In this document: positions 1 through 11,340 of the stretch, one piece after another | Layout of the letters: each line of letters starts with the position of its first letter | Position numbering within the stretch: position 1 is the stretch's first letter | Origin: Rhizoctonia solani | Lineage: Eukaryota; Basidiomycota; Agaricomycetes; Cantharellales; Ceratobasidiaceae | DNA length: 64,000 nucleotides | Direction: 5' to 3' | Assembly: GCF_016906535.1 (NCBI RefSeq) | Contig: NC_057377.1 | Span: 868,001-932,000 of the forward strand | Notes under the pieces: generated by a model | What the model saw: the letters and a program-made list of their open reading frames with translations, nothing else | The model's database searches: none | What the model was told of the DNA's origin: nothing | Translations under genes and position numbers: made by a program

Positions 1-305
1 ATCATCGCACAACAATGGAATTTAAATAGGTGACACTCGCCTGGAAATATAATAACAATCTGAGCGCCATTTTGACTTGAGAAGTACTCATTTCGTGCGC
101 GTGCTGCTGCAAGTATGATTTGTTTATCAACACATTACATATGCATATGGGTTTAGCAGGGAAATGATTGCTACTGTCCATGGGGCCGAATTGATGTGGC
201 TGTGTAACCTATCCATCCTTGCTTATCCCAATCACCAGGAATTTCGTCGATGATGTCGCTTGACATCAGTTGCGTAGGCTGAATCTTTGGATTCGAACCC
301 ACTCT

Positions 306-316
306 GAAGTATAAAG
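306..316 (+). promoter_or_regulatory. TATA-like box upstream of the small gene at 392
   Basis: A TATAAAG element lies about 80 bp before the ATG at 392, followed by a short pyrimidine-rich stretch. Position and sequence fit a core promoter; no other promoter element is evident. Function is inferred from location only. Confidence 0.4.
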
Positions 317-391
317 GCCCAATAAGACCATCTCTCGCTAAATATCACTCTATTCAACTGAACGAATTGCTTTTCTTAACCCTATTTTATC

Positions 392-686
392 ATGTCAAGT
401 AGTGGCGAGAGCAAAGCTATTCCACTCGCAAATGGAACAGGGTCAGTACCTCAAGGCAAGAATGGAATGGCAGAAGGTTATCAAGGTGGGTTATCAATAC
501 CTCTTGCATTTCTGGAAACTTTGAATGAATAATATGGTTACATTCATGATAGCTCTTCCTAAACGGACCAAAGTCATAGTGGCCAGGTCGATTGGAGTGG
601 CCGGGCTCGTCAGTCTATTTTTTTCGAATAAGAAGCTCCCCACAGCGACAGCCCCCGCAAATGATGTATCTGAGAGAGCAGCTTGA
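392..686 (+). CDS. Small two-exon protein with one hydrophobic segment, unknown function
   Basis: Two exons, 392-485 and 553-686, join in phase across a 67-nt GT-AG intron to a 75-residue protein. It has a Ser/Gly-rich N-terminal half, a basic stretch (KRTK) and a single hydrophobic segment at about residues 38-55 (VIVARSIGVAGLVSLFF), then a short polar tail ending ERAA. The topology suggests a tail-proximal single-span membrane protein, or a small mitochondrial or ER protein. I recognise no family. Support is the upstream TATA box, the consensus splice sites and the clean phase. The longest single-frame ORF here is on the opposite strand and is probably a shadow. Confidence 0.5.
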
Positions 687-1660
687 GTCTGAGAGTGGTA
701 TACACGCATGAATCCACCCTTTGAGCTATATGCTGAACGTGTGGCTATATATTAGCTTGTAGGAGGTGTAGCCCATCGGCAGATCCAAAGAAAATTTACT
801 GTTTGCTATATTGCTAGTATGCCTTTTAAGCTATTGATACTTTCGAACTTTTGTATCGTTGAATAAGTAACTTTGATTTGAATGAGACCTATTTATGTAC
901 TGTATGACTATTGAAGGATTGGGTATTGCGAGTAACAATGAGTCATGACAAGCCCCTTCTTGTTTGACCACTGGAGATCATGATGATCACTTCGTCTGGA
1001 TGTTGCCTTCGCATATTCTGGAGACGGATAATTTAAAATTGAATAAAGCAGTTTAACATAGTTGATTAGTGCAATGTAGAAGTTCTAAAAGTAAGGATTT
1101 GTCTCCAAAACATTTACCCAAGAGATGAATACTGTCTTTCATTGCTTCTCGCGTGCGTTATTAAGAAGACATGCGCTTACAATGTCACTTGAACGAATTT
1201 TCCAGCGTCACATGAGGGCCTTTTACTATGAGGAAAGAGCCACTTGTATTCACTAAGAGGCACGCTGAAGCTCCAGCAATACCTCCCCTTTTGAACGAGG
1301 GAAGTGATCTCATAAGCTACGAGAATGCAAACGCGTTTGGCTGGTATTTAATGGGGTTGGTAGGCTATTAAACGAGTAAGCTTGGGTACCGCCACTAGGT
1401 CGCCCACGCGCGGTTTCTCTATGTAAAAGTAGGATGCATCTAGGAAGATAGGTCAATGAAATAATAACTATCTTATACGCATTACAAATGAATCGGGCTC
1501 TTGGCCAAACCAACAGTTATGGTGAGGCGCTGTTTGGGTCTGCTTCACTATAATGACTAAGCAAACTATCATATAGATGTGATATAACATAATCTTCGGA
1601 CCGACCTCCTTACATCGTCAACGAGCAAATTGCCGTCGACCATCGTCTGTGACTAGAACG
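687..1660. other. Intergenic stretch, no gene seen
   Basis: About 1 kb of AT-rich DNA between the small gene and the taxilin-like gene. Only short unsupported ORFs occur. It presumably holds the terminator of the first gene and the promoter of the next, but no distinctive motif was identified. Confidence 0.5.
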
Positions 1661-3667
1661 ATGGCTTCACCCGCTACCACACACCCACCCAGTGCGAAAC
1701 CACCACCAACAGGACCTCCGCCTCGTCCGACGCCCAATGCCAACGGGAATGGGACAAGGCCTCCCCCACAGCGCAAGAATCCCAATGCGAACAACCCAAA
1801 TGTCAAGGTCGAACCATCAGCACCGCCAGATCCGATGGCTATGTACGAAACTTTGAAGAATAGGATTGCAGTATTAGAAGAGGAGGAAGTCACTGTAGAA
1901 GAGGAGGAACGGCGACTAGGTATGTCCAGACCTAGTTTTGATTTAACATCCAGGTTAACTCGAGCGTGGGCGTATTATATTAAATAGCTGAGGAAGCACG
2001 TCGTACAGTCAAGGGAATGAGTGACTCAGCAGTGCAGACCAAATATATTGAACTCGTCAGTATCGAGTCGGTTCTCTGCATAACACCCCTGACACTCGGC
2101 TGACTTCAGGGGTACAGTTCCAAGAAATGAAGCGCCTCGAGCGTGAACACGCAAAGGAGAAGCAAAAGTTGACCAGGGACAAAGACACCGGTGAGTGGGC
2201 GGCTCCAAGCGCCTGCGCTCCTACTTAGTGTGCTGGCAGCCAAGATGCAATACAACAAGGCGAGTCAAGCGAGGACTAAGCTCGAGAACTTAGCCAGGGA
2301 ACTTCAGAAGGATAACAAGAAGCTACGTGTGCGCCTCGTTTCTTTGTCCCCTTTTGGCCATATCTGAGCCTTTAAGTAGGAGGATACTCGACGCTTGACG
2401 ATCAGCTTTGAAGAAGCCCGCGATGAGGTTGGTTCCTCTTGTTCTTTTGGCCTGGCTCATTATTGAATACTTTTCTGTTCTCAGATCAATCAAGTAAAGG
2501 ATGAGCTCGTTCAGCGTCAAATGGCTCATCCACGTTTCTTCACACAAAGTAGGGTTGATCTTGGTACACGCAAGCCACTGGTCAATACATCACAACAACA
2601 ACTAGCGGACATTGTGGTTAAGGTGTGTCAAATGCGCTCCAATTTTAATTTAATTTATGTATGTTCTAATTCCCGACTCCTACCTTGATCAGGTCGTGTG
2701 CAAGTTCCGCGAGGAACTCTTCTTTAAAATCAACCGCAAAACTAAACTCACTCGACTATTTAGTACATGGGAGTCCCGTATGGACACTGGCTCGAGTGAT
2801 AAGAAATCGGGCAAGACTCACTTTATTTTCACCCATGCCGGGCGTGCGATTGATTGGGAGTCCACGCCCGATCAAGCTGGGATCGAAAACAACGACGTGA
2901 TAATGGCGGTAGAATTGATGGATCTAACTCAGGCAGAGCCGGTCGGTCCCTGTGCTATACTTGGTAAATATTCTACTCAATCCGCATACACATCCATAAG
3001 CAGGATGATTCCATCGCTTCAAGGCCAAAAATAACCAAGCATGTTCCCGAAGATGATGCCGAGGCTACTCGCGCTGTAGAGGAGATGCTTGACGTTGTTG
3101 TGCGTGAGCGCCTTAAGGATGTTTTGAGGCAGTACGAGCGCCGGGAACGCCACTTCGAGGCTGTGGTGCGCAGCAAAGAATTGGAGGTTCTGTTGGCTCG
3201 TGCCAGGGTCGAAGAGCAGAAAGGGTGTGCAGAGGTTGCCAGGCGCGTCGCAAGGGCTTCAGAACAGCAGGTACGATAACTGGGTTCATATCTTGGATCA
3301 AGCGAGTCTTGTGAGACTGGGTTACTGACTCTTACTTGAACCCAGAACGCCGCCTTGCAGACTGAGCTAGAAGAACTACAGAGGCAGGAAGCGGCAACTG
3401 CTACCAAGCTACAGCAGTGTTTACATACGGTAAGCCCCTTGACTTGGTTTATATCTATTCGGATCTCAACTAGTGTGCATAACTCCCTGTTCCTCATAAT
3501 CCGTCTGTTATCCCGTGTTTTTCTACTAGCTTGGAAAGAATTCCTCTGCAGACCCTGCTCCCGCTGCCGCACGGATAGTAAGGGATGTTCTTTGGGAACA
3601 TTTGGATCTTCGCGCCCAGGCCATTGAACATGATACGAACAATCATGCGAGTGGAGAAGACTCGTAA
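1661..3667 (+). CDS. Taxilin-family coiled-coil protein with an embedded SUMO-like domain
   Basis: Exons 1661-1919, 1988-2055, 2118-2190, 2240-2328, 2380-2427, 2485-2622, 2693-2941, 3004-3270, 3346-3429 and 3530-3667 give about 470 residues. The N-terminus is Pro/Asn-rich. Two segments match taxilins (coiled-coil syntaxin-binding proteins of vesicle traffic): the ARTKLENLARELQKDNKKLR block, and the later block around QYERRERHF and KELEVLLARARVEEQK. Between them, at about residues 220-306, is a stretch matching SUMO or Rad60 SUMO-like domains: FFKINRKTKLTRLF, then FIFTHAGRAI, then TP and NNDVIMAVEL. Such an insertion is unexpected for taxilins as I know them. The exon 7/8 junction is uncertain. 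A GTCGGT donor at 2942 keeps phase, while the stronger GTAAAT donor at 2964 would need an acceptor at 3051-3052. The ATG at 1661 is the first in frame with good context. Confidence 0.75.
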
Positions 3668-3895
3668 CGGACTCTGCACGTGTGTTTCTTATTGCGAATG
3701 GATGCTCACGTTTGGTTGGCTTGTGCATTTGTAGCTAGTGAACCTGTGTGAATTGAGAAATAAAACTTCATATACGATATGGTTCAGTTGTGAGTAAGTC
3801 TGAATCAATTTGTTATTTATAGGATTTATACAGAGAGTACAGCAGGATATAAGGCTTGTCCATGTGATGGCCGTTTCATCAGTCCATTTGTGCAT
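3668..3895. other. Short convergent 3' spacer
   Basis: This spacer lies between the ends of the convergent taxilin-like and UDP-GlcNAc pyrophosphorylase genes. It is AT-rich and must hold both polyadenylation regions. No other feature is visible. Confidence 0.4.
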
Positions 3896-5429
3896 TTAGA
3901 CAAGAGTGTCCAACTCATGTACGTTCTCAACCAACCCGCTACGAGAGAAAGTCTTGCCCTTGACTTCCTCCAATCCCTCTCCCGCGTAACTAACCTTGGG
4001 ACTGACCTCGATTTCTACCCCATCTCCGACTGTCGCTCCAGCCTTCTCCAAGAATCGTCGCTGCTGAGCCAAGAGGTCCGCTCGGCTGGTCCCGGGGTCG
4101 TCACTGCCGGTCCCAGGTGCATTTTTGAGTGGACTAAACTCTTCTTTCCTATCGACTTCGAGAACAACCATAGACTCCGTGAACGGGAAGACATCGAATA
4201 CGAACAACTCGAGCTTCATTCCGTTCGGTTTGCTTGGCTTACGGAATTCGCCGGTCTCAAGGTCAATGTGGGGAATCTTCTTGCGTGCGATGTGGAACGC
4301 CATTTGTTCCTCAAACTCTGCCACACGGTTCAGGAATGCGGTGGTATAGAAGTGATTTGCAATATTCCCTGCGCGGAACGATAGTTGTCCATCTGCGTCG
4401 CGACGTTCAGCTTGCTCCTTGGAAATCTCTGAATATTCGACTACGCTGAAGCGACCAGATTTGCGGGCTACAACTCCAACAGACTCGTTAGGAGAGGACT
4501 TTGGAACGACCTTGGCAGCACAGTCCGCGCCCTTGTGAATTGAGAAACCGAGGAACACAGGATCGGCCACGCGGACGAGGCAGTTGTCGACACAGTAAGC
4601 GTGGATGTACTCAATTTTACGAGCGGCAAGATCGGAGAGGACGGTTGTACTGGTTTCGGGAGAGATGGGACTGCGTAAAGCGGCGTACAGCCCACCGTTC
4701 CCATCTGGAGCGACCGCAACTGAAGACGGCGAGTCGAGCAAGACCTTCCCGTCATTGTCAAGACATGGCAAGGTACCTGATCAAAAATAGATTAAGCAAT
4801 GCATTTGGCGCTCAAATCTAGCGCGCATACTCACCCTGCTCGAAAAAGATTACTTGAGATGGGTCAAGGCCAAAGAACTTGTTGTGAGAGAAGAATGCTT
4901 CGGTTGCCTTGCGGGTGGGTCCACTGGTCATGACATACCACGGGATCGTGACCTTTGAGCCAGCTTGTTCGCCTGCAAGAACCTCGAGTCTTGCAATACG
5001 CTCGGCTTGATATTGGAACAAGCTTTTGTGGCTCGGCAGGCCGATATCGTAACACCCTTTCGGATCCGAACTACCCAGCCTCGTGCCTTGCCCGCCTGCC
5101 ATGAGCAAGACGCCCACCTTGCCCTCAGAGATCGCCTGGAGACCAATCTTCCTGTATTCAGCCTCCTTCCCTGCACTCCCTAGGATACTGTCGTATGAAT
5201 CGCTCGGGGGTGGCGCAATATCATCTTGAGAAGAATCCTGCGCGTCTTTCTCACTTTGGATCGCTTTTGCGAATACCCGGTTGACGCGCTCAATATCGAG
5301 TGCTGCAAGCTGGTTTGCAAGCTTCACTTGGTCGGCTTCGGAGAGCTGTGGCCAGAAATGTAGGACCTGACTCTGGCCGGCCTTTTCAAACTTTTCTTTG
5401 AGAACAGCGTATTGGTTGAGAGCAGCCAT
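3896..5429 (-). CDS. UAP1: UDP-N-acetylglucosamine pyrophosphorylase
   Basis: Two exons, complement of 4835-5429 and 3896-4776, join in phase across a 58-nt intron to 491 residues, the usual length for eukaryotic UAP1/QRI1. The enzyme makes UDP-GlcNAc from UTP and GlcNAc-1-phosphate in the cytosol, feeding chitin, N-glycan and GPI synthesis. The nucleotidyltransferase signature LLMAGGQGTRLGSSDPKG lies at about residues 108-125. Further family motifs are GNGGLYAAL, HAYCVDNCLVRVADPVFLGF and GNIANHFYTTAFL. The ATG at 5429 precedes a helical N-terminus typical of the family. A TCACGTGA element lies about 100 bp upstream. Confidence 0.95.
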
Positions 5430-5532
5430 AATATAGTCGTGGTCGTAAAGGATGCCGCGGCTGGACGCGAGACACGCGCTATATCATGTCGTCATACACT
5501 GCCACATATGTGGATCAAGGGTTTTGACACGG

Positions 5533-5540
5533 TCACGTGA
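5533..5540. promoter_or_regulatory. TCACGTGA palindrome (E-box) upstream of UAP1
   Basis: A perfect 8-bp palindrome containing CACGTG lies about 105 bp upstream of the UAP1 start codon. Such sites bind bHLH regulators of the Cbf1/USF type. The same core recurs at 48952 and within 10-bp palindromes at 40194 and 51816. Confidence 0.45.
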
Positions 5541-5896
5541 AGTGGTACTTAGCAGCTGCACCTATTAGGACCCTAACTATCGACCTGAGCGATCTCCACT
5601 CATGAACCTTTAACCTAATTTCGGACTTCAGGATACAATTTAGCATATGCTCCGCCGGATTAAACTCACTCAAGGAGTCATTGTGGTTCTGAGTAGGGTA
5701 CTTTTGGACTTCGACTTCTACATCGGTCTCTTGGCCCAAACGGGGATGTTACGTGACATCATTACTCATAATTGAGATTATGCTTGCCGACTTCTTGCGC
5801 CAGTTGAACCGCTCGTGAGAGTAGATGCACAAAAAGAATCCTCTTCGTGATGAAGTATGAGCTGGCCGGAATATATGGGTATACTGTAAGCCGTAG

Positions 5897-5904
5897 CTAT
5901 AAAA
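5897..5904 (+). promoter_or_regulatory. TATA box of the GH51 gene
   Basis: TATAAAA lies about 65 bp upstream of the ATG at 5966, a spacing compatible with a core promoter and a short 5' UTR. Confidence 0.5.
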
Positions 5905-5965
5905 CACAAGCGATGTGCCCTCCGAGTGTATCAACGTGGTCGACCTCTGCGGGCTCTACTCGACA

Positions 5966-8948
5966 ATGGGGTTCTCATATAAAATTTTTGCTCTTACGCT
6001 CGCGGCTGGAGCCCTAGCCCAATCTTCCTTGCGTATTCAGGTGACGAAGAGCCAGACGCATGCCATCCCTTCCACTTTGTATGGCTGGATGTGGGAGGTG
6101 AGTTATACTGCGGGGATATATGAACACTAATGTCAAATTTCCACATTCAGGATATCAATCATAGGTAGGGCAAGAACTATTTGCATCACAAACATCTACT
6201 AAGATTTGTTGTAGTGGAGATGGTGGATTGTATGCTGAGCTCCTTCAAAACCGTGCCTTCCAGGTCGTAACTCCTCATGCCTCTGGAGCGTAAGTCACAC
6301 GACATATATAAATATGAGTTCAATACTATCCTTCCGCCTCCTTTCACCAGATTATACTCCTGGAGCGCCTACAAAGGGACGACTCTCAATGTGACAAACA
6401 GTATTCCTGGAGTTTCTACAGCTCTCCCCAACTCGTTACAAGCTACTGTCCAAGCCGGCTCGACTGGACAAGTTGGGTTTGATAATTCGGGATATTGGGG
6501 TACTTAAATTTCTGATTTATGCAACCAAAAAAGATTAACTCCAGCATACAGGAATCAAAATTCAGTCAGGATGGAAATATACGGGGTCATTTTACGCCAG
6601 ATCGGATAGCTACACTGGGTCTGTTACTGTCTCCTTGGTTTCTTCATCCGGAACCGTCTACGCCACCAAAACACTTTCGGGGGTGAATAACTCATGGAAG
6701 AAATTCACCTTTAATTTTACTCCGACCAAGTCCGCCCCCGACGTCAAGAATGTTTTCCGTGTCACTGTAGATGGTGCAAGTGCATCTGGGAAATCCGTCT
6801 ACTTCGGAATGTTCTCCCTGTTCCCTCCTACATACAAAGGGCGCCAGAACGGAATGCGTATCGACCTTGCCGAGTCGCTAGCTGGCACGAAGCCTGGAGT
6901 ATGGCGATTCCCTGGTGGAAATAATTTAGAAGGTAAGTATTCATAAACGCCCAGTAGTTTCAATTGACAATAGATGTAAAAAAAAAAACAGGTCAGGTCA
7001 TTGCAAGTCGTTGGAAATGGAACGAGACTGTGAGTTATCGTGGACCCAAAGTTGCCAATAGGAGCTAACCATTGACACAAGATTGGGCCGTGAGTAATAA
7101 AATCCAACTTAACCCCCGGTGTTGAATATACTGGCTTTCGAAGGCTCGAGAATCGCCCTGGACGCCAAGGAGACTGGGGTATGTTTAATAAGTCAATTGT
7201 TATCAGTTGCTCACCTGTTATACTTGCAGGGTATGCTAATACGGACGGACTGGTAAATATACTACATAGTGCTTCTGACTCTCCTAATATATTGATTGGT
7301 CCACCAGGGCCTGCTTGAATACCTGAACTGGGCTGAGGACATTGGCGCAGTGAGTTATTACATACTTAAATATGAATAACAACTAGTTTACATTGAGACC
7401 ATAGGAACCTATTCTTGGGATTTGGGGTCAGTTTCATTCCTTCAACTGGACTGTGCCAGTCTCGCATAACAAAATCTCGTTTCAGCTGGCTATTCACTGA
7501 CTGGCGAAACTGTTCCGGAATCCCAATTGCAACCTTACATCCAAGACGCCATCAATGAAATCCAATTCGTTACTGGAGATGCCAAGACAAATCAGTGGGC
7601 CAAACTTCGTGCACAGTATGGCCGTACCGCCCCATACAAGGTCAAGTACATCGAGATTGGAAACGAGGATTTCTTTGTGAGTTCAGTGCATTTGTAGTGA
7701 AATCTTGTTTTGATCATACTTGTGAATTATAGGCATCTAATTCGTAGGTTATGAACCAATTGCCTGTGCATCATGCTAATCATCTCCATTTACAGCTACG
7801 CCCAATACCGATGGAAGGTGAGACTCGATTACAGTTTCAGTTCTTAGGATTGGCTATATATCCGCGTATAGGCTTTCGTCAATGGCCTCAAAGCTGCATT
7901 CCCCAACAGCGGATTTGAGTATATCGCAACCACCTATCCAAGCACGGCTCTCGACCCTGCATACACCTTTATCGATTGGCATCAATATAACATCCCGCAG
8001 TGGTTTATTGACCGAGCGCTTGAATATGACACTTACCCTCGTAATGGTACACAAATTTTTGTCGGAGAGTGAGTCCCGTGTTTCGTAAGACTGAGTTGCT
8101 CGTATTCTAATCCATTTGAAGGTACGCCGTGACTTCGACTAACGCATCGTGCATCTTTGGCACCCCTGCATGTGGGCGTTTGGAGCTCCCGACTCTCCAG
8201 GGTGCTGTTGCAGAAGCTGCCTATATGACTGGTTTTGAACGGTAACAACTTGATTTTTACAGCCCTACAAATTACTCATAAACGTATAGGAATTCGGATG
8301 TCGTCTTTGCTTCCGCCTGTGAGATTATTCCTTTCTAGCCGACAGTTTACCCAAGCTAATACACGATCTGCAGACGCTCCCACCTTGCAAAACGTGAATG
8401 GCTATCAGTGGACTCCCGATATTGTCAGCTTCGATGCTGGATCGATTGTCAAATCTGCATCCTATTATGTCCAACAAGTCAGTGATTCATACTTTCCACA
8501 AGGCCGATACTCATGGCATGTTTTGCAATAGATGTTTGGCACCAATCTTGGTACACACGTTCTCAAGACTGCGCCCGCTCCAAGTGCCAGTGTTCCCTTG
8601 CATTGGGTTGCGAGCCACGACACAAAGAAAAAAGTGGTATACCTGAAGGTAACGAACCTAAGCTCCAACGTACGACTTCTGTGTCCTGATTTGTTATATA
8701 TTGAACAGGCTTCCAATACCGGCAAAGCTCAATTCACTGCTTCATTCGCTCTTGATTTCCCAATCACTGGCCAATCCACCGTCACCTTGCTCAGTGCACC
8801 CATCGCCAATACATCCAACACCCTGGCCAATACTGATGCTGTCGTGCCTAAAACTACCAAGCTCAACATAGCGTCCGGTGCAACCACACTGAACTATACC
8901 TTCCCTGCCCAGAGTGTTGCCGTGTTCAACCTCAAGGTAGGATGGTGA
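5966..8948 (+). CDS. Secreted GH51 alpha-L-arabinofuranosidase, 20 exons
   Basis: Exons: 5966-6097, 6151-6164, 6215-6289, 6351-6499, 6552-6932, 6992-7029, 7082-7089, 7144-7178, 7230-7252, 7308-7349, 7405-7426, 7486-7676, 7733-7743, 7796-7817, 7872-8068, 8122-8241, 8290-8318, 8374-8477, 8532-8669, 8709-8948. They join in phase to 656 residues. A signal peptide (about residues 1-19, ending ALAQ) indicates secretion. The enzyme removes arabinose side chains from arabinoxylan and pectin. GH51 hallmarks: GDGGLYAELLQNRAF near the N-terminus, the acid/base Glu in IEIGNED (about E367), and the nucleophile Glu in VGEYA (about E447, split by an intron). The exons of 14, 8 and 11 nt are required to restore conserved motifs. 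The last intron (39 nt) is a multiple of three without a stop, so it could be retained. Confidence 0.93.
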
Positions 8949-9404
8949 GGTTGCTCGTTCGTCCCCTCTGGGTATAAAATTGCGCCCAAGCACTCAATAG
9001 CTGTACAGCACAAGGATGCCTTTGTCTAAATTCCAATATACACGAATTTTGATCACTTTATAGAGTAAAGCAATGCATCACGCCCAAATCTATACAGAGT
9101 TGAAAATTTTTATACAATTATCTCTGCGTTGCCTTCACCATCACGCATATTCTGAAAACATCGTTTATTGAGACCAGGTCAACAGGTCACAGTTTAATTG
9201 GGTCAGGCTGCTTGTCATCGCCCGCTAGCTGCCTCAGCTTTGGAAGTACGACCATACACCAAGGTTGGGAAGTTTCCAAACGCAGATCCCAGTGCGGTAT
9301 AAATCAGAACCTCTGTATATGTACAATAACAGGCATCCAGGTTGGTCAATTATAGCCAACTGGCGATATCAAAGTTATAGACCCGAGTTCACCTGCACCG
9401 GATA
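8949..9404. other. Spacer downstream of GH51 gene, no gene seen
   Basis: This carries the 3' end of the GH51 gene and then AT-rich DNA leading into the dehydrogenase relic. No independent feature was found. Confidence 0.4.
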
Positions 9405-10590
9405 GCCACATCACTCCGAAGTTCCTGAACATCCTTATTTAGTTTAACCATCACTTTTTCTGGGCTATGTCCTCCAGGCGCAGGCGCAAGAGATTTGATG
9501 CGAACCGTACCAAATGTGAAACGAAGCGAGCTTCCAGTTGCTTTCTGTACCTGCTCGACCAAATCAGAGGGGTTACACTATACCAAATCAATCGATTGAA
9601 CTATCGACCGAATTCTCTAATCCGTAAGGATTTACATCGATATCTACATCGGCACCCAAGGACTTGAGGAAATCGAAATTCTTGGGTGAGAGGTGATCAT
9701 GACTTTATAGCCTGAAAGTTTGGCGAGCTTTACGAAAAATGGTCCGAAGGATGCCGTATAATCGTGCGATATATGGATAATTGGTGCCTTCTTTATGGAA
9801 CGAAATTAAAGGGGCCTCGGTGTGCAACTTCCGCCATGACGCCATAAATTGTTATCTAGTATCATTTAAGCAACTAGCTATCCTGGTCAGGGCATCCATT
9901 CGTTCTTGTCATTCTCGGATTCAGAAGGCTCTTCAAGCTTGCTACGGTTGTATAATACTTGAATATATACCTGTCCACAGCCCGGCAGCCACAGGAAGAA
10001 CGCCTTAAGGCAAAGGCCTGAAATAATTACGCGTAGCCTATAGTGATGGATTTTTTAAAGGAGAATAAATTAGAGCAGAATTTCCGGATTAGGTCGGCTT
10101 CAGACTTGAGGTAATGCGCAAATGCTCCGCGATCTTTGTGGGTTCCTGGTAAAATATAGCCTGATTAGCGTGATATAACCTACGAAGCCGAATGACCGCC
10201 TCCGTCAGCGAGTCTATGATCTCTATCTCCCATTTTGAATCTTAAACTTTGCAACGTGGTCTGAGCCGAGCCTTACCATGGTTCTCGAGAAATCACATCT
10301 GATGATCTCAGATGCTGAAGGTGAGCCCCTGCTCAAGGAACAACCGTATGTTATATGAAGGCGCAAAGTGCTTACGGGCGGTTTCGGTATTTTGATCAGA
10401 GTCAGACTGGGTCAAAATATCAAAACCTAATACTACAGGAACTTGCGTTTCCAGTCTGTCGGATTTTGAGTAGCGGAGTGAACTTGAACGAGAACGTCAT
10501 TCGCGCCAAGAGTAAAAGCAGGAACATCTTCGCGTTGGATCGTTTTGTAACCAATGCCACCATAATTTGGGTAGGGTCCTCATGATTTGT
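9405..10590 (-). pseudogene. Relic of a medium-chain dehydrogenase/reductase (zinc-type alcohol dehydrogenase-like)
   Basis: Read on the minus strand, scattered frames carry the order of motifs of a fungal MDR enoyl or quinone reductase. The N-terminal block GANDVLVQVHSATQNPTDWK is near 10450-10580. A middle block DRGAFAHYLKSEADLI is near 10080-10150. The cofactor-domain block FVKLAKLSGYKVM plus FLKSLGADVDID is near 9640-9760, and a C-terminal trace with VEQVQKATGSSLRF is near 9540. These fragments are separated by frame changes and stops and cannot be joined by plausible introns, so the gene is decayed. This family includes polyketide-associated trans-enoyl reductases. Which substrate it once served cannot be told. 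Confidence 0.7.
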
Positions 10591-11340
10591 ATGGCGTATT
10601 GTCCTCCTTGAGTGTGAGTTATCCGGATCGATGGCGATATCGTGGTTTTTATCCCCTCCCACTCAAGTCATATGAATATATGTTGAGTGATAAGGCGATA
10701 GTACAACCATGTCTCAAATATAGCTTCAGTCTGATTTTAGATTCACAACCACTGTACAAGGTTATAATGCTGAAAATCAGTGCGTGTGTTTAAGTGAGAA
10801 TTGAGCTGAAATCAAGATCAATACATACTGATTTTAGGTATCAATTCTTCCATAGTCTGATTCATGCCGGGGGAGGCATACTAACATTGTAATTTTCAGA
10901 CCATATCCCACTGAAAAAAGAGATCTTTTACTGACGTACTGATTTTCAGGATCTTATCACACCACAGTGAACAAACTGTATGCGTCTGGCTATGCATCGT
11001 ATATGCCCCTCATTTGGCAAGCCCAAATTGTGCACTGCAATAAAGGCAAAAGGGGATACCTAATGTTCTAGTTATTACGGGGCCTGGATATACATTGTCC
11101 ATGCCATAGGGATTCATGAGCAAGAGTGACAGGCATACCCCCTGATGCCCGGAGAGGTATAGGCTTTTCGTCTTACTTCTGGCCGATGGATATAGCCCCA
11201 TGAAGCCGGAGACATGTCAACTTAGACATTTACTAGAAACACCTTGGCGAGATTAGCAGGATTTAGCGCATTTTTTAATGCAAAGTGCTGAACGAATGCA
11301 TGTCAAGATAAATGTCTATTGGTACTTTTAGGTTACGTGC
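10591..11340. other. AT-rich stretch without a gene
   Basis: Several short ORFs exist on both strands, including a 63-codon minus-strand ORF at 11010-11201. None shows a recognisable motif or splice context. It looks like decayed intergenic DNA between two broken genes. Confidence 0.4.

Noticed and set aside
2973..3728. 251-codon minus-strand ORF
   Set aside because: It lies antisense to the last exons of the taxilin-like gene, whose spliced plus-strand frame has clear family motifs; the minus ORF has none.
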